Under the pieces are notes generated by a model. The model ran no database searches, was not told where the DNA came from, and saw only the letters and a program-made list of their open reading frames with translations. This document shows positions 15,901-22,054 of a DNA stretch of 25,672 nucleotides, in pieces (positions within the stretch are counted from its first letter, which is position 1; every line of letters begins with the position of its first letter). A program made the position numbers and the translations under genes. Source of the stretch: a virus; IMG/VR virus record IMGVR_UViG_3300025771_000166, positions 1-25,672 of that record. One strand, written 5' to 3'.

Positions 15901-18900
15901 CTCTCTATTGAAGACACGACTAATGGTATATACAATTCTCTAGAACTTACAACTGTAAATAATGATTTGGATGTATATGAAACTCAATTTGGTTCTGTTA
16001 TTAGTGACGATTCTTTAGTTGGACTTGGAACAATTACAACAGAAATTGTAGGAAATAGATGTAGATTATTCTTTACTCCACTGCCAGATAGAAATATTAG
16101 CATTAGATATTATTATCAGGGAGTTAAGACAATTACGGAAGCACCAGAAACTCCAGATAAACTTATATTACCATTAAATGAGTCTCAAATTAATTCATAT
16201 ACTACAGATTATATTGGAACTCAGAATGCAATTAGAAGATCATTTGAACTATTCTATAAAAATAATCGCATTTTAAGAAGAGTTTTCAATGCTTCTAGTT
16301 TTGTTTCAGTTAATTTGTTTGATGACACTATTAAAATACCAAATCATTATTTTAGTACTGGAGAAGAAGTTGTATATGATCCAAATGGAGATGATCCGAT
16401 TAGAATTGCATTAACTGATATTCCGGGAATAGGTGTAACAGATATACTTCCATCAACTCTTTACATTATTAAAGAAAACGATATTAATATAAGAGTTTCT
16501 GCATCGGCATCTCAGGCATTAAGATCTGTTCCTGAATATCTGGATTTGGTGAGTTATGGGACAGGAACAAATCATACATTAACAGGTAAGAGAGGAAATT
16601 CTAGATCATTAATTACTATTGATAATATGATTCAGGCACCTATTGTTTCAACTTCGTTCGAAACAACTTTGGCAGAACCTTTAGGACTGAAAGATGTGAG
16701 AGTTAAAGTAACAAATCCAAATGTGTTTATTGGTGGAGATGTTTTCCAAGTAGATAATGAAATTCTCAGAGTTAAAGTTGTTGGATTTGGTGCAACGAAT
16801 ACACTACTTGTTAATAGATTCTGGTTGGGATCATTACCAGGAGTCCATACTGTTGGTACTGCTTGTACAAAATTAGTTGGAGATTATAATATTGTTGACA
16901 ATACAATCCATTTCTATGATCCTCCATATGGTCCACTTCCAATAACACCAAAAAATCCAAAACCAGATGAAGTTGATTTTGTTGGAATTTCTACTGGTTC
17001 TTCTTTCTCCGGAAGAATATTTAATAAAAGTGGAGAAATTAATGGAGAAAATCCAACATACTCTGACAATATTTTATTAGATGGTCTTTCTGAAGAATTT
17101 ACTGGAATTACAAGTGAGTTTATTTTGAAGGAGAAAGGTTTACCAGTATCTGGTATTTCAACATCAAACCTGTTTGTTCTGGTTAAAAATATACTTCAAA
17201 CTCCTTTTGATGAGGATAGTAATCCAGAAGGTTCGTTTACACTAAGTCGAAACCTTGGAGGAGAAACAACAATAATCTTTAAGCAACAGGATGAAGTTTC
17301 AAATCTTGATGATATTAATTCAACAAACCTTCCCGTTGGTGGCATAATAGTTAGCACTGGTTCTACATTTGGTTCTGGATATCAACCATTAAAAACTGCT
17401 GGCGCAACAGTCACTATTGATGATACTGGATCAATTTCAAACATAACTATTGGTTCTACTGGAAGTGGATATAGATTAGTTGATGGTAAAGAAATTTTTG
17501 TTTCTACATCTTCTATTGCAGTTTCTGGAACATTTACTTTAGAAGTCGTTGATGAAAAAAGTTTATTTGACAAACTTCCATATTCTTCAAGAGCATTATG
17601 TAGTACTGGAATAGGTACGGTATATAATGATGTGGAAATTACTGCATATGATCCAATTGCTTCTACAATTACACTATCCAGTGCTTTAGATGAAGATATT
17701 CCTGCAGGATCCAGAATTTCAGTAAAACTAACAGAATTGTCTACAGAAATAGTTGATATTGGAATTAGAACGGAAAGTAGTGGTGATTATGACGTAAATT
17801 ATATTGGATTTACAACTGTAATTTCAGGATCAATTTCAACTTCAATAAATTTTGTTGATCCTGGAATTGCATTTACTTCTTTCTATGATGTATTTGACAC
17901 AAGAGCATCTGAATCAATTGCTGCTGGATCAACTGTTCTTTATGTTAATAATATTAAAAATATTAATAATATTAATAATTATATTACAGTAAATTCAGAT
18001 TTTAATGTAAAAATTACGGGAATTGGAAATACTTTCATTACACTTGACAGTCCACTATCAACAATTACTTCCAATGATGTAGTAACTATCAGAAGATTTT
18101 CGCCACCAAATATTGAATTTGATTCGCCTATAGGATATTATAACATTCCATTAATTTATAGTTCAGATTCTCCTTCTATAGGAATTGGAACTGGTGCAAA
18201 ATTAAATATATTAGTTGGTGAAGATGGTAGTGTTATTGACTTTAAATTTGTAAATAATGGATATGGGTATAGACCTTTTGAGATATTAACAATTCCAACT
18301 GATGGATTGATTGGAATACCCACAAATACGCAATATCCATTTAGTGAATTCCAAATATTCATAGATGATGTATATGACACTAAGTTTTCTTCTTGGTCTA
18401 TCGGTGATCTTCAAGTTATTGATAAATTCGACGATTTATTCGATAATAGAAGAAAGATTTTCCCAATCAAAATCAATGGAGAAATTAAGTCCATTAGAGC
18501 TAAAAAAGGATCTGCAATTGATATCGAAGCAACTTTAATAGTTCTATTTAATGATATTCTCCAAGTTCCTGGTGAAGGATATGAATTTAATGGCGGAAGT
18601 ATTATAGTGTTCCCAGAACCTCCAAAATTTGGAGACACTGTCACTATAATATTCTATAGAGGAAATAGTGATGTTGATGTAATTGATGTTGATGTTTTAG
18701 AAAATGTTAAAATTGGAGATTCATTAACTATTACAAATGATGTTAAAAAATTAAATGAGAATGAAAGAATTGTTTCTGATATTGTCGCATCCGACTTTGC
18801 AAATACTTTTATTTACTCTGACAAAGGTATTGTCGAAGACTTTAATTTGTTAAGACCTGTTTTACTATCAAAACAAACTGAAGATCTTGTTATTGATGGG

Positions 18901-20490
18901 CAATTTATTGGAAAAGATAGAGTTTATAATGAGGCAAGTATATATCCTTCCGCAAAAATAATATCAGAAATAACTCCATCTTCAACTGAATTTTATGTTG
19001 ACACATTGAAACCATTCTTTGATAATGCAGCAGAAACTATTGAGGATAAAGAAAGAAATTTGATTAAAATAATTGATCAAGAACAAAAATCACCTGCAAT
19101 TGGAACATGTCAGGTTGTTAATGGTGAGGTATCTTCCATTTTAGTTCTTGATGGTGGCGAAGGTTATACAACTGCTCCAAATGTTTCTATTCAATATCCA
19201 TATTTTACAAATCCATCTCCAATTGGAATTGGATTGACCAATATTGATAATATAGTTGGTACTATATCCACAACTGGAATTTCGACAGCGACTATTGGAG
19301 AATTTTTGCTTGGTAGAAATAGTCGTGCTTCTGGAGTTCTTGCTGGAATTACATCTGATAATTTTATTCAAGTTATCCCAACAAGTTTGAATATATTTGA
19401 AGTTGGTGAAGAAATAAATCTGTTCGAATCTGGATTTGTTGCCGATATTGAAACATTGGATTCTACAGAGTTTGCAACAGCAACAGCAACTATTTCTTCT
19501 GGGTCCGTAAATTCTATAACAGTAACAAATTCTGGAATAGGATATACTTATGGTCCAATAAAATCTTTAAGAGTTAAAACTGAAGGTCTTGGTTTTCCAG
19601 AAACTTTAAATTCATCAAACAGTACCTTTACTTCTGCCAGACTTAAAACGAAGACTGGTATTGGTCAAAACGCATCTGCTGATGTTAACCTATTAGTTGA
19701 TCCAATTACTCAAAACTTCATAATTGATAGGACTAATATTAATATTACGAATAAAGGATTTAGATACTCTGTTGGTGATATTTTAGAAGTTGATGTATTT
19801 GATAATCCTGGAATTGGTGAAACTTTTAGAAATTATCCTTTATCAAGACCAATACAGTTTGAAGTTTCTCAAATTGAAACTCCACAAATTTCAATCGATC
19901 CACCCACAGTTAAGACTGAAGTAATACCAGATGTTTCTTTCTTTGGAGACTATGGAGTAATTGTTGGAGTTACTACAATTGCAAGTATTCCTATTGGTCC
20001 TGTTGTTGTACCTGGTTTGGTATTTGATTTATATATTCCAGAAGATTCTATTCTTAGAGATTCTGCATTCATAGGAAATACTGTTGTTGGATCTGCAATT
20101 ACAGTATCTCAGTTGGATCTAGGAGACTACTTTTCTATAAGCAATGCAAATATTGCAAATTCCCCAAACACAACTTATAACAATGCAGGAAATGTTATAG
20201 GAATTTCTACAAATTTGAATAATATATATCAAGTTATTTTCCCAGCAGTTACTGTTAATAAGTTCAGTCCCAAATATGGCAATATTTTGGTCAGAAGGAT
20301 TATATGTGCTGTTTCTACTTTATATGATGACTTTGGTGCTTCATACATCAATGATATTGGTCAATTTAGTTGGGGCAAAATTTCTAATTTATCGAAGAGA
20401 ATTGATCCAAAATCTTTCTTAATTGATAATAATCCAATAGTTCAAAGAGTTAATCCATTGAAATTCTCAAATTATGATTATGAACCATAA
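6964..20490 (+). CDS. Giant modular baseplate/structural protein (4508 aa) in the gene 7 slot
   Basis: One uninterrupted frame of 13.5 kb, with AGAAATG at the start. Residues 1-240 look like a conserved baseplate-type domain: NFVRENYPLVESLFVEYYSG (about 18-37), then QLKDFYTAKGTDASYKILFK and LFGDDVQVIKPRDY. Beta modules follow in three recurrent styles: a T-x-I-x-V-x-x-x-x-G-F-P type (about 66-121, 320-351, and 3230-3300); a NHG-x-x-T-G-(D/E) type (969, 1807, 1969, 3127); and a GGSGY type (772, 1087, 1130, 3470, 3766, 4070, 4190). A YHYH-type motif, GWAYDGNPIYGPFGF, is at 1282-1296. The C-terminus (FSPKYGNILVRRI...NPLKFSNYDYEP) looks like a separate conserved end domain. No catalytic site or membrane segment is clear. 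Position between genes 6 and 8 equals T4 gene 7 (1032 aa), but sequence identity with gp7 is not evident, so the gp7-equivalent role is inference. It may also carry fibre or adhesin functions. Confidence 0.92.
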   Translation: MQKSRIKISNVVKNQLPNFVRENYPLVESLFVEYYSGLEYKGGVLDILQNIDQYVKLDNLTNLIETTTLTKDVSFSDTSIFVKNTLGFPDTHGLIQIDGEIIFYKSKSYSSFNDCIRGFSGITSYENGLEFESTSAEKHSSSSTVKNLNILFINEFFKKIKSQFAPGFEDRSFFSGSSLKINKNILIKQLKDFYTAKGTDASYKILFKALFGDDVQVIKPRDYLIRPSDAQYRKNQQLVVEAIDGDPKDLVNTTIFQNTLIVDGKEFISSAYGTVNKVETINREEQTYYILGLDFDFNKDINLRGSVYGEFVIGPKTIIVEDVVPGSTQITVDSTYGFPEKNGSLIVYYDDNTTQTITYERKNLNQFLGCLVTRSISKKTNIYLNYTCEGGLTFGDDENPIKFRITGVLSEAVVDPNSRYIVSGNRVNLRTLGKDLKESKYNDWKFNISPSYNIKSISISNQQNSIYTLSLYDDHIFYAGDEAILTSITGPLKTYDAVVESVKDIFTLNISLPLNFDSSQKYKIERKSGKFKFTYNSQTFPESNDIYVTDVQNVYKGTDDVLYVSSQSLPKYGKESIALSDETITLGEDFFITEEINANDSQKIDKILNIGKNSFVTGDALYYQSGPDGNSLNIDQGIYYAKVLGSFNNSTQIKLSSSRNNIDNNIFLDVGLSNSTTRLVGSQNKFFRSTNELIFFQNTTDDEQSNFNRSISPKNIFKKIAKPLEPNERSLTPSGNIGILANGVEIQNYKSNDFIYYGSVDKVEPKSFGSGYDVINPPILNIIDSSGSGASVISHIRGSLNKIEVLDGGFDYDGIPEIRISGGNGANAIAVPNMTVFDHFVEFIAESNQVNLSNYTITFNLKHKFYEGERVRYDYTDVPIEGLQRDVDYFISPDSDFTLKVYGTFLDSINKTNPIILTSLAPGKHYLKSVNKKSKIGSIRVIRSGKNYTNKKLTFKNSNVDLYRNSIKIDDHGYKTGEIVVYNSEGTSISGLTTNTEYYVSVVDNNEFRLCGINTNPSDPKEFNLNRNIFVNFTDFGVGPYILNYQPIKVEIVGDFKNRSLPLDDISAKIIPSFSGELFSTSIENGGSNYGSENILNYNRQPLIEVKNGSGCELSPIIVNGQIKRVLIVNGGSNYNSTPTIEIDGIGSGANLIPKISNGRIIDVVVTSEGINYDSNGTSLRVVSSGSGAAFDISIQRWNVNNVERSIFKNEITSNDIFLYDTKNEDGERITQLTHSYAPRKLRENLLVSRIELDQIFYKKDLEVDFNGNESSESTTHSPIIGWAYDGNPIYGPFGFTNPVGGGLVKKMQSGYSISLKPNRPSTVFFPIGFFVEDYSYFDSGDLDEYNGRLCVTPEYPNGVYAYFSTLGEVDTQFSQKYLRPIFPYFIGNQYKSTPIEFNFDSTTDSSQNSASFEDLGLVRNTNKYKLLSDTAGYDFIFNPIDYEDQLNKVSRTERGIIDEVTIISGGENYSVGDKIKFAKDEFGNESFAEVSEISGKEVEEISLISTKIPNVEFGSSSFSNSVIGVSSDPHNLNDGDLISIIGLDELLTNRKKDISSTITVFTNELILNEQIDVGGISDNFIPKLISVNGNLKESAIRPSDIYQIGDEEFKVLNVIPENSQIRILRTLAGIASHPAGSILVEKPRFFEVSAVDDVSSPVFFGDKNYPINKEIYFDPSVSIGIGTGERSISNILLEIDPLNYQVGISTDTLVSGDPEPKVGLVFNNFINSSNFKIGDFINLTGSSNTEFDNIEEVEVLNVGFSSITIDYNVSDLSTTQINSIVGTGVTSYVQKWIVRNINTRQIYLPNHGLKTGDKIVYSNNTGSQILVSEDKINEFPLTDPSDLYAYVFDQNYIGISTDIVGLTTTGEYLNPVSNATLFYYTNVGSRKYHSIRTDNSDTLVGKIAKNVARVRTLQDPSLFYNESVDIKVKDTSEKTFIVKYNDENRRLVFEPKEFVQTNPIDNTIPISNHGYSTGEKVIHTTDDLTSSIENNKIFYIVVKDDNSFSLSETYQDSISKNPSVIDITITSFGEISQVNPSIELYKNQIINFDLTDKSLSFVNNANSVPAFDFDLYSDENFVNKFIKSEKDDSFTVTKSGKIGVENFAKLRLQINENTPKKLYYKLSLANTNLNIPDSKTEYRVDNENIENDSTLFVLDSVYSGRKRVKSTGSNYFEYFISTRPEKTSYLKTNSSLSYNTSSYSTTGSISKVDVLSRDRKYRVLPGITSITSKTGTGALLFPSSRKIGFVKKVDVQNIGFDYSVDYSLRPTGNLPQLINVEPLSIFKDIEVLTIGKDYTLIPNLIVLDGLTNEFDSQSELKFIPEDYKVEIIQNSSGLFNKTPIIVPINNSNGISVRSVSYNVDSKVLTFILNPSFSSEADFPFDDGDKVLLENFRVNDIIFDPITNEVTINQNVKGINSENYGYALFTVENVNKAIGGSGASFSIDMTDYLEGDEIPGDYRPVNSFGYVVPQSYFPTFNITLQKNNFILGEQVTSTSGFTGIVEYWDRDNEFVSILSDDKFVTGDKITGRTSNLTGVVGTVQFYESEYKTSSSAEVTRGWDTNIGFLNDNSQRIQDSFYYQYFSYDLKSKTQFSEWEDAVSSLNHVSGFKKFSTFEVESFTGEENKTTISYSELNSVSDLISVVDLNSYVDFDMVSENAYLLDGRIASDQIVFNTIPIQDFAESIGNRVLTIDDFSGEFNNIPREEKFVVADRFPIFQTRYRKYFTYVKDKLFFNERQFGILSIIHDDLNGYVNQYGRLDTLEELGNFEFAINGNFGEITFNPFDFEFNDFDIELVSYSLFDTFVGLGSTTTESYELGNIVTIDNQKTTIPSGSTDTIGISTVHLSNRSSKVLVTLNDQTGQFRESVELNLTHNGTDVYITEYGKLYTEAVNPPIGFATYSAEILGSDLIVNATPTVAYGSTLEVNVLNISVADITRTTSGLLALSNTRLESGFVNIPLSPSPTKVEVHQHTLVYGGAYYYLSIEDTTNGIYNSLELTTVNNDLDVYETQFGSVISDDSLVGLGTITTEIVGNRCRLFFTPLPDRNISIRYYYQGVKTITEAPETPDKLILPLNESQINSYTTDYIGTQNAIRRSFELFYKNNRILRRVFNASSFVSVNLFDDTIKIPNHYFSTGEEVVYDPNGDDPIRIALTDIPGIGVTDILPSTLYIIKENDINIRVSASASQALRSVPEYLDLVSYGTGTNHTLTGKRGNSRSLITIDNMIQAPIVSTSFETTLAEPLGLKDVRVKVTNPNVFIGGDVFQVDNEILRVKVVGFGATNTLLVNRFWLGSLPGVHTVGTACTKLVGDYNIVDNTIHFYDPPYGPLPITPKNPKPDEVDFVGISTGSSFSGRIFNKSGEINGENPTYSDNILLDGLSEEFTGITSEFILKEKGLPVSGISTSNLFVLVKNILQTPFDEDSNPEGSFTLSRNLGGETTIIFKQQDEVSNLDDINSTNLPVGGIIVSTGSTFGSGYQPLKTAGATVTIDDTGSISNITIGSTGSGYRLVDGKEIFVSTSSIAVSGTFTLEVVDEKSLFDKLPYSSRALCSTGIGTVYNDVEITAYDPIASTITLSSALDEDIPAGSRISVKLTELSTEIVDIGIRTESSGDYDVNYIGFTTVISGSISTSINFVDPGIAFTSFYDVFDTRASESIAAGSTVLYVNNIKNINNINNYITVNSDFNVKITGIGNTFITLDSPLSTITSNDVVTIRRFSPPNIEFDSPIGYYNIPLIYSSDSPSIGIGTGAKLNILVGEDGSVIDFKFVNNGYGYRPFEILTIPTDGLIGIPTNTQYPFSEFQIFIDDVYDTKFSSWSIGDLQVIDKFDDLFDNRRKIFPIKINGEIKSIRAKKGSAIDIEATLIVLFNDILQVPGEGYEFNGGSIIVFPEPPKFGDTVTIIFYRGNSDVDVIDVDVLENVKIGDSLTITNDVKKLNENERIVSDIVASDFANTFIYSDKGIVEDFNLLRPVLLSKQTEDLVIDGQFIGKDRVYNEASIYPSAKIISEITPSSTEFYVDTLKPFFDNAAETIEDKERNLIKIIDQEQKSPAIGTCQVVNGEVSSILVLDGGEGYTTAPNVSIQYPYFTNPSPIGIGLTNIDNIVGTISTTGISTATIGEFLLGRNSRASGVLAGITSDNFIQVIPTSLNIFEVGEEINLFESGFVADIETLDSTEFATATATISSGSVNSITVTNSGIGYTYGPIKSLRVKTEGLGFPETLNSSNSTFTSARLKTKTGIGQNASADVNLLVDPITQNFIIDRTNINITNKGFRYSVGDILEVDVFDNPGIGETFRNYPLSRPIQFEVSQIETPQISIDPPTVKTEVIPDVSFFGDYGVIVGVTTIASIPIGPVVVPGLVFDLYIPEDSILRDSAFIGNTVVGSAITVSQLDLGDYFSISNANIANSPNTTYNNAGNVIGISTNLNNIYQVIFPAVTVNKFSPKYGNILVRRIICAVSTLYDDFGASYINDIGQFSWGKISNLSKRIDPKSFLIDNNPIVQRVNPLKFSNYDYEP
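9241..9474 (+). repeat. Protein-level GGSGY-type repeats, first cluster
   Basis: Within the giant protein (about residues 760-836) two copies of a beta module appear: SFGSGYDVINPPILNI with GSGASV, then LDGGFDYDGIPEIRISGGNG with GANAIAV. The pattern is G-x-x-Y-x-x-x-P-x-(I/V)-x-I followed by G-(S/N)-G-A. It is diverged at DNA level. Confidence 0.7.
10198..10554 (+). repeat. Protein-level GGSGY-type repeats, three tandem copies
   Basis: Residues about 1079-1197 of the giant protein: ENGGSNYGSENIL with GSGCELSPI; NGQIKRVLIVNGGSNYNSTP with GSGANLIPKI; and NGRIIDVVVTSEGINYDS with GSGAAFDISI. Each unit is about 36-42 residues and the pieces align end to end. The same unit is found again at about 3470, 3766, 4070 and 4190 and once in gp8. 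Confidence 0.8.
17944..17985 (+). repeat. AT-only microsatellite inside the giant gene
   Basis: A run built from AATATTAAT/AATATTAAAA units encodes NNIKNINNINNYI. It keeps the reading frame. Such a tract can change length by slippage in steps that preserve frame when whole 9-base units are gained or lost. Confidence 0.65.
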
Positions 20491-20497
20491 AATTGGT

Positions 20498-20505
20498 TAT
20501 AAATA
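20498..20505 (+). promoter_or_regulatory. Perfect T4-type late promoter (TATAAATA)
   Basis: An exact TATAAATA lies in the 34-base gap between the giant gene and gene 8. By T4 rules transcription would start about six bases after the octamer, leaving a leader of about 14 bases before ATG 20525. It would allow gene 8 and the following gene to be made without reading through 13.5 kb. Confidence 0.7.
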
Positions 20506-20524
20506 ATCAAAAAAATGTTAGAAA

Positions 20525-22042
20525 ATGTCGGCAATTATAACTGACCAACTTAGGATATCTAATGCACTTGGTTTTATTGAAAAGGTCAATTCTCCAGATA
20601 ATGCATATTATGTATTTTTGGGTTTGTCAAACTCAACAGAATACTTATCTACTTGGGAAGAGTTGCCACCCTTTCCAAGAGATAATTTTAATGAAGAAAA
20701 TACAGTGTGGGATACTATGTTTTCGTTGAAAAAAATATCTCCTGGTGATGTTTCTCCTGTTATAAGAAGAATAAATTGGGAGTCTGGAAGAACTTATGAT
20801 ATGTATCGTAATGATATAAGTATAGACAAACGTGCAAATCAAACCGATTCCACCTCTTTATATGCTTCCGATTATTATGTTATAACTCAAGATTATAGAG
20901 TCTATATTTGCCTCCAAAATGGAACGACTCCAGAATCTTCTAGTGGAAATCCATCATTAGATGAACCAACTTTTACAGATTTGGAACCAAGGGCTGCTGG
21001 TACAAGTGGAGATGGTTATATTTGGAAATATCTTTATACAATAAGACCTAGCGAAATTATTAAATTTGATAGCACCAATTTTATTCCAGTTCCTAGGGAT
21101 TGGAAAACTAACTCAGATTATTCTGCAGTAATTGAAAATGCATCTTCAAGCGGACAATTGAAGATTGTTACTATATTAGATAGAGGTAGAAATTTAGGTG
21201 CACCTGGACTTTATCAAAATATTCCAATTAAAGGTGATGGATCAGGTGCTACAGTAACTATTATTATTGGTAGTGACAGAACTGTTGATAGCGTTTTCGT
21301 ATCTAATGGAGGAAGTGGATATACTTATGGAACAATTGATTTAGAAAGTTCTGGATTATTTTTAACAGATCCTCCAAAGTTTTCTGTTATTATTCCACCA
21401 AAAGGAGGTCATGGAGCAGATATTTACAGAGAACTTGGTTCAACAAATGTTCTTCTTTATTCTAGAATTGAAAATGATATTGGAGATCCTGACTTTATTG
21501 TTGGCAACAAAGTTGCAAGAGTTGGAATTGTTCAAAATCCAGAAGCATTCGATTCAACATCAATTTTAAATAAACAAAAGGCAAGTTCTGTATATGCATT
21601 AAAATTGAGACCTAATTCTGCAACAATTTTACCAAACTCAACATTCACTCAAGATATTGTTGGTGTTGGAACTGCTGTAGGAAGAGTTGTTTCTTATGAT
21701 AGTGAAACTGGAGTTATAAAATATTGGCAAGATAGAACATTATATGGGTATACAACATCGGGAATATCAACAAATTCTGTTAATGGATATTCCCAAATTC
21801 AATTTACCAGTGAAAATAATATTGACGTAAACAATATTATTATTGAAGTTGATGATGATTTTAGTGGTATATCTACGGTAATAAATAATGGTACTGTGTA
21901 CCTTGGTCAAAATTTTGAAAATGGATTTGCTAATCCAGAGGTAAAAAAATATACAGGAGATATTATATACATTGATAATAGACCTTCAATTAGCAGATCT
22001 TTAAATCAAAAAGAGGATATTAAAGTCGTTTTACAATTCTAA
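20525..22042 (+). CDS. 8: gp8-like baseplate wedge subunit with an inserted repeat
   Basis: The product has 505 residues against 334 for T4 gp8. The N-terminal half shows the gp8 pattern: NAYYVFLGLSNSTEYLSTW, then PPFPRDNFNEENTVWDTMF, VIRRINWESGRTYDMY and the conserved GTSGDGYIWKYLYTI (about 159-173). The C-terminus, YIDNRPSISRSLNQKEDI...VLQF, matches the end of T4 gp8 (Y-x-E-N-R-P-x-I...Q-x-E-x-I-x-I-L-F). gp8 is a dimeric wedge protein that binds the wedge with gp7 and gp10 in T4. The extra length is explained in part by a GGSGY-type module (about 234-275, GDGSGATVTI then VSNGGSGYTYG) like those in the giant protein. There is no strong Shine-Dalgarno; ATG 20525 is chosen because the gp8-like N-terminus begins there. 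Confidence 0.93.
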   Translation: MSAIITDQLRISNALGFIEKVNSPDNAYYVFLGLSNSTEYLSTWEELPPFPRDNFNEENTVWDTMFSLKKISPGDVSPVIRRINWESGRTYDMYRNDISIDKRANQTDSTSLYASDYYVITQDYRVYICLQNGTTPESSSGNPSLDEPTFTDLEPRAAGTSGDGYIWKYLYTIRPSEIIKFDSTNFIPVPRDWKTNSDYSAVIENASSSGQLKIVTILDRGRNLGAPGLYQNIPIKGDGSGATVTIIIGSDRTVDSVFVSNGGSGYTYGTIDLESSGLFLTDPPKFSVIIPPKGGHGADIYRELGSTNVLLYSRIENDIGDPDFIVGNKVARVGIVQNPEAFDSTSILNKQKASSVYALKLRPNSATILPNSTFTQDIVGVGTAVGRVVSYDSETGVIKYWQDRTLYGYTTSGISTNSVNGYSQIQFTSENNIDVNNIIIEVDDDFSGISTVINNGTVYLGQNFENGFANPEVKKYTGDIIYIDNRPSISRSLNQKEDIKVVLQF

Positions 22043-22054
22043 TCAATAACAGTC

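Noticed and set aside
20516-20545. Ten-codon frame starting at ATG 20516
   Set aside because: It encodes only MLENVGNYN and stops; there is no sign that it is more than a chance frame in the gene 8 leader.
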